A DNA stretch of 7,166 bases. Source: Bacteroidota bacterium. Its GTDB lineage: Bacteria > Bacteroidota > Bacteroidia > Bacteroidales > GCA-2748055. Below the pieces are notes generated by a model that saw nothing but the letters and a program-made list of their open reading frames with translations, was not told the origin of the DNA and made no database searches. The stretch lies in NCBI GenBank assembly GCA_030642565.1, contig DAOWNM010000140.1, forward strand, positions 1-7,166, given 5' to 3'. Made by a program: the position numbers and the translations under genes. Shown one piece after another: positions 1 to 6,120 of the stretch. How positions within the stretch are numbered: position 1 is the stretch's first letter; every line of letters begins with the position of its first letter.

Positions 1-473
1 AGTCCAACCCGGTTGGTCTTATTTTGTGCGCCCTCCACCGCCGCATCCAGATGGTCTCCCTTCTGTTCTCCAACTGCAAAATTATTGGATGCAGGCGCAG
101 ACACCCACAGTATGAGGAATCATAAATTCTTCTTGGCCGTAGGCAACATTTGCAAAAACCTCCTTTTCCAACAGTGTGGGGTTTGCACAGCTTGTCTCTA
201 CTTTCTCCACCCCCCTTTGCATCTCCGCCTTCGATTCAACAAAACTTTTCCCGCACTCCAGCGTAATCAACCTGGCAATCTCATCCTGATGCTCCTCCAA
301 TCTTCCTGCGCCTTCCCGGCAACGGCAACAGCATCCTGCACATCTCTGACTGTTTTGCTCCCGAAAGGGACTTTGGCCAGCAGCTCCTGGTTGGCAGGAT
401 TGACAACATCCAGGGTGGCAGATTCATGACTTCCCACCCATTTCCCATTTATGTAATTCTTTAAAGCTTCCAT
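1..473 (-). pseudogene. iolA: Broken methylmalonate/malonate-semialdehyde dehydrogenase (IolA/MmsA), 5' part, cut by window edge
   Basis: This is the N-terminal part of a CoA-acylating aldehyde dehydrogenase that would turn malonate semialdehyde into acetyl-CoA at the end of inositol catabolism. Three pieces are visible. Piece 1 (473 to about 300) starts MEALKNYINGKWVG and runs to AQEDW, as in the family N-terminus. Piece 2 (300 to about 98) is in another frame and reads from LEEHQDEIARLITLECGK to HTVGVCA, then meets a stop at 84-82. Piece 3 (about 98 to 1), back in the first frame, reads ASNNFAVGE and resembles the segment just after the catalytic cysteine (family pattern GQRCLAAS..VG). Compared with the family, about 19 residues are missing at the first junction and roughly 145 at the second, including the NAD-binding core. 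The start ATG lies 14 nt after the symporter stop, so it is the last visible gene of the iol operon. Pieces 1 and 2 are confidently assigned; piece 3 is less certain. No intact enzyme can be made from this copy. Confidence 0.85.
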
Positions 474-487
474 ATAGTATCACTGTT

Positions 488-2062
488 TTAACGACCAAGT
501 AAAATGTAAATCAGAATAGTAATGGTCACAAGAGCAACCGACAGGTGCCGGGTATACCGCCACCCCTTCATATCGATCAAAGGCGCTTCACTCCTGTAAT
601 CAAATGTTTTCCCGGGGTAATAGTGTGACACAACCAGCATAATGATCATATTCAACACAAATTCGATCCCCCAGACATGGATAAAATGGATCTCCACCTT
701 TAAAATAAAGGTGGTGATGATATAGAACAGCAATCCAAACACCAGGGCTGCTTTCGCCCCTGTGGCAGAGATTCTCTTTACGAAAAAACCGGCCAGCATA
801 ATAGAGGCAATGGGAATAAAGAAGATACCGTTCAACTGCTGCAATAACTGGTACAAACCATCGGGGGCTCCCGCCACCAGTGGTGCAGATAAAATGGCAA
901 AGAATGCCAGGATGGAAGAGGTGGCCCTTCCTACCATTACCAACCTTTTTTCATCTGCATCCTTCTTGATGTGGCGTTTATAGACATCCACACTAAAGAT
1001 GGTTGCTGCACTGTTCAATACACTGTTGAAGGTACTTAACACGGCCCCCATAACCACGGCTGCAAAAAATCCGGCCATACCCAGCGGCAACACCTTCTTC
1101 ACCAGTGCCGGGTATACATGATCCTGGTTTTCGTACATGGAATCGCCAAAGTAGTAGAACCCGATCACTCCGGGAAGGATGATGATAATAGGAACCAAAA
1201 TCTTCAGGACACCTGTATAGAGCAAACCCTTCTGTGCCTCTTTCAGATTTTTAGCTCCCAATGCCCTTTGAACAATGGTCTGGTTCATGCCCCAGAAATA
1301 GAGCTGATTGATAATTAATCCCGTGAAGAGTACCCCGAAAGGCATCACAGAATCTTTGGCACCAATCACATTAAATTTTTCCGGAGCGTTTTCATACACT
1401 TTTGTTAATCCGGTGATGATGTTTCCATCCCCAATACTGAACAGAGCGATGACCGGTACCAGGATCCCGCCAATAAGCAGTCCATACCCGTTGATAGTAT
1501 CGGAAACCGCCACCGCTTTCAACCCACCGAAAATAGCATACATAGATCCGATCCCTCCGATGGCCACCACTGTAATCCATAAGCCCTGGTCCTTACTTAC
1601 TCCCAATACTTCCGAGATATTGAAAATGCTTTCGAAATTGATGGCCCCGGTGTAGAGGACAATGGGCAGGAGGGTAATCACAAAGGATATCACAAGGATC
1701 AGTGCCACAGCACTCCTGGTGGTCCCGTCGAATCGCTTCTCCAGGTACTCGGGAATAGTGGTCAATCCCATTCTCAAATACCGGGGGACAAAATAGACCG
1801 CTGCCACCACAAGAGCGATGGCAGAGGTGACTTCCCAGCCAATAATAATAAAACCGTTTTTATAGGAGGATCCATTCATCCCGATCAGGTGCTCGGTTGA
1901 TATATTGGTAAGTAACATGGAACCTGCAATCACCACCCCTGTCAGGCTGCGCCCCCCCAGGAAAAAACCATCCTTTGAATCGAGAGGTTCTTTCCTGAGT
2001 TTCCACCACACATAGATGGCTACAAAGGCAGTAAAACCGACAAAAGTGACTACAGTCAGCAT
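488..2062 (-). CDS. SSS-family sodium/solute symporter (SGLT/YidK-like), probable inositol transporter
   Basis: This 524-residue inner-membrane protein belongs to the solute:sodium symporter (SLC5-like) family and would couple sodium entry to uptake of a sugar or polyol. It is hydrophobic throughout and closely resembles E. coli YidK in layout: an N-terminal helix ending in WWKLRK, the GGRSL segment (36-40), TNISTEHLIGMNG (52-64), GWEVTSA (75-81), the family signature WGMNQTIVQRALGA (257-270), and STFNSVLNSAATIFSVDVYK (343-362), the region that carries the Na2 sodium site in relatives. About 13-14 membrane segments can be placed. It looks complete, with no break like those in its neighbours. 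The ATG is only 7 nt after the true iolD stop (2070) and the gene ends 14 nt before iolA, so it is an internal operon gene. The substrate myo-inositol is inferred from this context; another polyol or sugar remains possible. Confidence 0.9.
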   Translation of the reverse strand: MLTVVTFVGFTAFVAIYVWWKLRKEPLDSKDGFFLGGRSLTGVVIAGSMLLTNISTEHLIGMNGSSYKNGFIIIGWEVTSAIALVVAAVYFVPRYLRMGLTTIPEYLEKRFDGTTRSAVALILVISFVITLLPIVLYTGAINFESIFNISEVLGVSKDQGLWITVVAIGGIGSMYAIFGGLKAVAVSDTINGYGLLIGGILVPVIALFSIGDGNIITGLTKVYENAPEKFNVIGAKDSVMPFGVLFTGLIINQLYFWGMNQTIVQRALGAKNLKEAQKGLLYTGVLKILVPIIIILPGVIGFYYFGDSMYENQDHVYPALVKKVLPLGMAGFFAAVVMGAVLSTFNSVLNSAATIFSVDVYKRHIKKDADEKRLVMVGRATSSILAFFAILSAPLVAGAPDGLYQLLQQLNGIFFIPIASIMLAGFFVKRISATGAKAALVFGLLFYIITTFILKVEIHFIHVWGIEFVLNMIIMLVVSHYYPGKTFDYRSEAPLIDMKGWRYTRHLSVALVTITILIYILLGR

Positions 2063-3909
2063 AAATCAGCTATAAAAAATGTCGTTGTTTTTTCTTTTGA
2101 TCCAGATAGTGGTCGTGGGCCTTTTTCACCAATTCCGATTGGGATATCTCGGCAATGGGTACATCCCACCAGGCATATCCATATCCGGCCATCTTTCGTT
2201 CGGGTACAGTCTCTATATAGATCACTGTGGTTTTCGACTCTTGTCTGGTTATTGATCAATATCACAGTGAGTTTATAATCTTCCTGGAGAGAGGTAATTA
2301 TTTCGGATGGCATCATCAGGTAACCGCCATCACCTACCATTACATAAACCTCCCTTTCCGGTGATGCCATCTTTACTCCCAATCCCCCCGGAAACTCATA
2401 ACCCATGCAGGAGTAACCGTATTCCAGGTGGAATCCTTTGGAGTTTTTGGTTCTCCACAACTTGTGAAGGTCACCCGGAAGGCTCCCGGAGGCACACACA
2501 AGGACATCCTCAGGATCCGAAAATCCGTTGAGTGCTCCAATCACTTCAGACTGACTGGGCAGGCCTTTGCTATCGGGCAGATAGGCTGCCTTCACTTTCT
2601 GGTCCCACTCTCTGTTGAACCTGCCTGCCTCCTGCTGATAGGACTCTTCTGTGGTATACTCCTTAATAATATCTGCCAGATCCTCAATGACTCTTCGTGC
2701 ATCGCCGGTTAGTGCCAGTGCGCTCTGTTTAAATGCATCAAATTCGGTGATGTTGATATTGATGAACCTCACTTTTTCATTCTGAAAGGCCGTCTTCGAA
2801 GCGGTGGTGAAATCACTGTACCTTGTCCCAATCCCAATAACCAGGTCGGCCCGTTCACTGTATTCATTTGCCCCCTCGGTTCCGGTGGCTCCTGCAGCTC
2901 CAAGATTGAGCGGATGGTCGTATGGAAGCGCACCCTTCCCTGCAAATGTCTCCATGACTGGAATCCCTGTTTTCTCGATAAACCTTACCAGGCTCTCTTC
3001 AGCTTCACTATAGATGACTCCGCCTCCTGCGACGATTACAGGTCTGGAAGATGAGCGGATCCATTTCGCGGCCATTTTCAAAAGCTGTGGATCGGCCGGA
3101 GTCCTGGGAATATGCCAGATCCTCTTCTCAAAAAACCGGTCAGGAAAATCAAATGCCTCTGTCTGCACATCCTTTTCATAAGGATTGAAATTGGCACAAC
3201 CAAGCTTGGTCACCACCCAGGCGCCACATGCATTCCCCATCCTGCAACTTTTAAAGAGATCCCACCCCTTCAGCAAACCATAAATAAATCCGGCAGCAAA
3301 TGCATCACCGGCACCCAGGATATTCAGGACCTTCACGGGAAAGCCGGGCACCTCCTGTGACGTTCCATCAGGCAGGTATATTTTTGCTCCGCGCGAACCG
3401 GTCTTCATAATCAACGCTTCCACACCCTGGGCCAGGATCCCCTCAATGGCTTCATCAATATTTCCAACAATCTCCGGTGCCGAAATCTGCTGGTGTTTAA
3501 TATTCAGCTGGGATTGATCACTCAGGTATGCAGCTAGCACCTCCTCCTCGGTGCCCAGTACAATGGAGGTGTTTTTCATAAATGCACGGACTGTAACACC
3601 AAATGCCCTGATATCGTACCACTGATCGGCACGAAAATCGAGATCCAGGATCACCGGAATTTTCTCCGTGATCACGTCCTCCTTCTGAAGGAAATTGAGA
3701 ATAAAATCCCCGATTTTATCTCTGCCTACCCCTGTTAAAAGGGCCGCTTTCAGACCCAGCTTGCTGCATCCCACAGCGATATTCAACGGCGATCCGCCAA
3801 CAAAGGCATGAAATCCCGGAATCTCTTCAAAAGGTGCACCCGGCTCCTGGGAATAGAGATCTATGGAGGATCTTCCATAGCTGATAAGATCATATTTTTT
3901 CTCCTGCAT
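2056..3909 (-). CDS. iolC/iolD: Remnant IolC-IolD fusion frame (5-dehydro-2-deoxygluconokinase joined to THcHDO hydrolase), probably non-functional
   Basis: This open frame of 617 codons joins parts of two inositol enzymes. Residues 1 to about 246 are a PfkB-family kinase (IolC): GGSPLNIAVG (38-47) near the start and the catalytic GAGD loop (199-202) near the end. About 90 residues expected between DVITE (78-82) and IPVILDLDFRADQW (84-97) are absent. Residues 247-554 match the middle and C-terminal TPP-enzyme domains of IolD, the hydrolase that opens 3D-(3,5/4)-trihydroxycyclohexane-1,2-dione: DVQTEAFDF (247-255), HLEYGYSCMGYE, and the TPP/Mg motif GDG (526-528) followed 24 residues later by NN (553-554). 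The first ~200 residues of IolD, the PYR domain with the TPP-activating glutamate, are missing. Residues 555-617 are out-of-frame reading and match nothing. The ATG at 3909 fits the family N-terminus and lies 20 nt after iolB. With the kinase core, the PYR domain and the proper tail missing, activity is unlikely. The homologies are strong; calling it decayed is inference. Confidence 0.85.
   Translation of the reverse strand: MQEKKYDLISYGRSSIDLYSQEPGAPFEEIPGFHAFVGGSPLNIAVGCSKLGLKAALLTGVGRDKIGDFILNFLQKEDVITEKIPVILDLDFRADQWYDIRAFGVTVRAFMKNTSIVLGTEEEVLAAYLSDQSQLNIKHQQISAPEIVGNIDEAIEGILAQGVEALIMKTGSRGAKIYLPDGTSQEVPGFPVKVLNILGAGDAFAAGFIYGLLKGWDLFKSCRMGNACGAWVVTKLGCANFNPYEKDVQTEAFDFPDRFFEKRIWHIPRTPADPQLLKMAAKWIRSSSRPVIVAGGGVIYSEAEESLVRFIEKTGIPVMETFAGKGALPYDHPLNLGAAGATGTEGANEYSERADLVIGIGTRYSDFTTASKTAFQNEKVRFININITEFDAFKQSALALTGDARRVIEDLADIIKEYTTEESYQQEAGRFNREWDQKVKAAYLPDSKGLPSQSEVIGALNGFSDPEDVLVCASGSLPGDLHKLWRTKNSKGFHLEYGYSCMGYEFPGGLGVKMASPEREVYVMVGDGGYLMMPSEIITSLQEDYKLTVILINNQTRVENHSDLYRDCTRTKDGRIWICLVGCTHCRDIPIGIGEKGPRPLSGSKEKTTTFFIADLC
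2070..2246 (-). pseudogene. iolD: Out-of-frame genuine C-terminus of IolD
   Basis: Reading the minus strand one frame away from the long open frame gives a typical IolD ending: RQESKTTVIYIETVPERK, then MAGYGYAWWDVPIAEISQSE, then KKAHDHYLDQ, with a TAG stop at 2072-2070. The WW..V.VAE.S.SE pattern is the known end of this hydrolase family (B. subtilis IolD ends similarly with SWWHVGVAEVSESE). The piece joins the upstream frame just after the conserved NN at about 2248. By comparison with B. subtilis IolD, about 60 residues plus a frame shift have been lost there. The stop sits 7 nt before the symporter ATG, the expected operon spacing, so this was the original gene end. Confidence 0.85.
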
Positions 3910-3933
3910 GTTTGCTTATATTTGTTTGCTTAT
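3910..3933 (-). repeat. Two direct copies of ATAAGCAAAC in the iolB-iolC gap
   Basis: On the minus strand the 10-base word ATAAGCAAAC occurs twice, at 3933-3924 and 3919-3910, separated by AAAT. The first copy overlaps the iolB TAA stop and the second ends immediately before the iolC ATG. It may simply be a small tandem duplication (14-base period) that set the intergenic spacing, or an A-rich translation-initiation context. No Shine-Dalgarno site lies in it. Confidence 0.8.
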
Positions 3934-4793
3934 ACCATGGGAATCCTGGGATCGAGACCCTTCCACGAATCATATATCCATTTGTGTTCGGGATCGTCCG
4001 TATTGGCCAGCAGCTGATCACTTCCGGTAAGAAAATTGAGGTAATAGACGTTGTAGCCGTGTCCCGCCGCAACAGGATGGTATCCTTCGGGTACCAGTAC
4101 AACATCATTATTCTTTGCAACCGCTATCTCATCCAGTGTACGGCTATCATTATAAACCTGCTGGATCGCAAATCCCCGGGGCTTATCGATTTTATAAAAA
4201 TAGGTCTCCTGCAAACAGGCCTCTGTTACATGGCCATGCTCATCCATCTTCCTGGTATCGTGCTTATGAGGAGGAAATGATGACCAGTTTCCCGAAGGGG
4301 TATAGACCTCTACCGAAACAAGCCTGTGACAATCAAAACCGGGTTGAATGAGGCTATTGATCTGCCGGGTGGCATTGTCTCCTCCCCTGATCTCAATGGC
4401 AGCCTCGTCCGGGGTCTTGAATCGGGCCGGATGATCCTGATCGGTCTCGCACCATCCATAACCCAGGTCAAGCAGCTCACTCTCTGCGGTCAATTCATAT
4501 GCTGTATTCCTGGGCAGATAGAGCGTATGGGCAATACCACTGAAAACATCACTCCTGCCATATTTCGTTTCCCAGCTCCCCCGGTCCGTCTTCACTCTAT
4601 AGTTGCCTCCCAGCAGGATAATACCCAGTTCATTGTTCCCAGTATCTCCACTCCATTTTTCACCCTTCTTCATCAAACGCGCCTCAAAATTGAGGTACTC
4701 CCAACCTGCATCCTCTTTCAAAATGCGCTGGTAGATACTGCTTCCTGTAATGGATTTAACCAGCAAAGGATACTTTTTGTCTCTGTTTATCAT
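3930..4793 (-). CDS. iolB: 5-deoxy-glucuronate isomerase (IolB)
   Basis: IolB converts 5-deoxy-D-glucuronate, the product of IolD, into 5-dehydro-2-deoxy-D-gluconate, the substrate of IolC. The 287-residue protein matches the usual family length (271 in B. subtilis) and has the two-cupin layout. Diagnostic stretches are VEVYTPSGNWSSFPPHKHD (161-179), LQETYFYKID (194-203), and VPEGYHPV (234-241). Likely metal ligands are H176, H178, E196 and H239. No insertion, gap or frame break is visible, in contrast to iolC, iolD and iolA downstream. It is the first gene of the operon, and the 165-bp region upstream should hold the promoter. The ATG at 4793 is preferred because it gives a normal-length N-terminus. 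Identification is firm. Confidence 0.95.
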   Translation of the reverse strand: MINRDKKYPLLVKSITGSSIYQRILKEDAGWEYLNFEARLMKKGEKWSGDTGNNELGIILLGGNYRVKTDRGSWETKYGRSDVFSGIAHTLYLPRNTAYELTAESELLDLGYGWCETDQDHPARFKTPDEAAIEIRGGDNATRQINSLIQPGFDCHRLVSVEVYTPSGNWSSFPPHKHDTRKMDEHGHVTEACLQETYFYKIDKPRGFAIQQVYNDSRTLDEIAVAKNNDVVLVPEGYHPVAAGHGYNVYYLNFLTGSDQLLANTDDPEHKWIYDSWKGLDPRIPMV

Positions 4794-4958
4794 GATATTA
4801 ATTCTCTTGGTTTTTGCGTAGACCCTGCCAGGCAGAGCCTAAGTTAGGGATTTTTTTATTTCCCTGTTGGTGAAATCCGGTCAGAATGAGAAGCCCGGCT
4901 ACGATCCTGAGAAGCCATGTAAATAGAAATTTCTAAATTGCTGAAAAATTAGCTTTTC
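4794..4958. promoter_or_regulatory. Divergent intergenic region between iolB and the PanE-like gene, with palindromes
   Basis: This 165-bp region separates two genes transcribed away from each other, so promoters in both directions are expected here. Visible structure: the perfect 11-base palindrome CTGCCAGGCAG (4825-4835), immediately followed by CCTAAGTTAGG (4838-4848), both within 55 bases of the iolB start; and TAGAAATTTCTA (4924-4935), 23 bases before the reductase start. Any could be a repressor operator, but no regulator family can be named. I found no clean match to the Bacteroidota promoter form (TTTG, about 20 bases, TAnnTTTG) on either strand. No ribosome-binding motif stands out before either ATG. 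Confidence 0.45.
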
Positions 4959-5978
4959 ATGGATAAAGAGTCACGAATCTGCATTATAGGCGGAGGGGCC
5001 ATAGGAGGAGTGGTGGCCGGTATGCTCACATGCGAAGGTTATCAGATACAGCTGGTAGTCAAACACGCCAAATTCGCAGAAAAGATCAGCAGCAGAGGTA
5101 TAGAGATCAAAGGCAAATGCCGGCACCTTTCAATTCCGGTCCCTTCAGTGGCAAGACCTAATGAATTATCAGGAACCTTTGACTACGTGTTGATCGCCAC
5201 TAAAGCAGACGGACTGGTCGATGCCGCCAGGGAGATCCTCCCCTTCCTGGATGAAAAATCACGGGTAGTCTCTATGCAGAATGGGATCTGCGAAGAGATG
5301 CTGGCCCATGTGGTGGGTGAAGAGCGCACCATCGGGTGCGTAGTAGGATTTGGATGCACCATGCATGCCCCTGGAGAGGTGGAGATGACCTCAGGGGGTG
5401 AAATTATCATTGGTAACTGGAACAGGGAGCCGGACCAGAAACTTGAACAGCTGGCGGACATTCTCGAACATGTGGTTAAAACCAGGACCACCCATGAAAT
5501 TCTCCCGGAACTCTATTCCAAACTGATCATCAATTCATGTATCACAACCCTTGGAGTTGTGAGTGGCCAGTACCTGGGAGAGATGCTGGTCAAACGAAAA
5601 GCACGGAACCTCTTTATTGAAGTGATCAGAGAGGCGGTGGAGGTGGCTGGTGCCATGGGCATTACAGTGCCGCCGGGTGCCGCCGGGAAACTGGACTACT
5701 ACAGGTTCATGGCACCGGGCCCCCTCTCCGGATTGAAGAGGCACCTGACCATCCGGGTGATCGGGATGAAATACCGGAAGCTTAAGTCGTCCAGCCTACA
5801 GAGCCTGGAGCGTGGCCGGAAAACCGAGGTGGACATCTATAACGGTTATATCGCTGCAAAAGGGAGGGAACTGGGTGTCGCTACTCCCGTAAACGAACAG
5901 TTGACCCACATGGTCAAAGAGATTGAAAAGGGAACGCGGAAAATCGATCCCGGCAATTTCAACGAGATCAGCATTTAA
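4959..5978 (+). CDS. PanE/ApbA-family (ketopantoate reductase-like) NAD(P)H-dependent reductase
   Basis: This is a 339-residue cytosolic oxidoreductase of the ketopantoate reductase family, which reduces 2-keto acids such as 2-dehydropantoate (coenzyme A pathway) with NADPH. The Rossmann motif GGGAIGG is at 11-17 after a short beta strand, followed by ATK (80-82) and MQNG (106-109). The family's C-terminal helical domain follows: YSKLIINS (186-193) with the likely catalytic lysine K188 and N192, then SSSLQSLERGRKTEVDIYNG (277-296) with the likely acidic residue E290, and GVATPVN (306-312). A position that is Asn in E. coli PanE (N184) is Thr196 here, so the substrate may not be ketopantoate. 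Length is at the upper end of the family. It is divergent from the iol operon and no other coenzyme A genes are near. A role with an inositol-derived or other keto acid is possible but speculative. Confidence 0.85.
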   Translation: MDKESRICIIGGGAIGGVVAGMLTCEGYQIQLVVKHAKFAEKISSRGIEIKGKCRHLSIPVPSVARPNELSGTFDYVLIATKADGLVDAAREILPFLDEKSRVVSMQNGICEEMLAHVVGEERTIGCVVGFGCTMHAPGEVEMTSGGEIIIGNWNREPDQKLEQLADILEHVVKTRTTHEILPELYSKLIINSCITTLGVVSGQYLGEMLVKRKARNLFIEVIREAVEVAGAMGITVPPGAAGKLDYYRFMAPGPLSGLKRHLTIRVIGMKYRKLKSSSLQSLERGRKTEVDIYNGYIAAKGRELGVATPVNEQLTHMVKEIEKGTRKIDPGNFNEISI

Positions 5979-6120
5979 TTTTGGATCACCATGGCATACA
6001 TCGTAGCAAAAAGTGTGATTATATTGATAACCTCACATGATAATTGGCATGAAAGTTGAAATGAAAGTGATTTAGTTTTACAAACATTACAAGTAGCCAA
6101 GGAGATTCACATATTAAACA
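5979..6120. other. AT-rich intergenic region before the WecA-like gene
   Basis: This 142-bp gap marks the change from GC-richer DNA on the left to AT-rich DNA on the right. TAGTTTTA at 6073-6080 resembles the Bacteroidota -7 element TAnnTTTG with one mismatch, but no TTG lies at the normal 19-21 base spacing, so it is only a weak promoter candidate. AAGGAG at 6098-6103 resembles a Shine-Dalgarno site but is about 17 bases from the ATG, which is too far for normal use. There is no terminator-like stem followed by a T-run after the reductase gene. Confidence 0.4.

Noticed and set aside
13..429. Plus-strand 138-codon open frame
   Set aside because: It lies opposite the iolA pieces, has low-complexity composition and no recognisable motif; the minus strand reading is clearly homologous to aldehyde dehydrogenases.
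2056..2245. Unique C-terminal domain of the long fused frame (residues 555-617)
   Set aside because: It is the wrong-frame reading of the genuine IolD C-terminus, which ends at 2070.
2230..2260. Programmed frameshift to join the IolD core and tail
   Set aside because: About 60 residues are missing at this point, so a frameshift alone would not restore the enzyme, and no slippery heptamer with a downstream structure is evident.
2056..3909. A new bifunctional kinase/TPP hydrolase enzyme
   Set aside because: Both halves lack essential segments and the true IolD tail is present out of frame, so deletion is the simpler explanation.
4326..4847. Plus-strand 173-codon open frame
   Set aside because: It is antisense to the intact iolB gene and shows no family features.
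4838..4860. CCTAAGTTAGG plus T-run as a rho-independent terminator
   Set aside because: The loop would be a single base, and no gene on the plus strand ends upstream of it.
6036..6051. CATG...CATG hairpin as a terminator for the reductase gene
   Set aside because: The stem is only 4 bp and no T-run follows.
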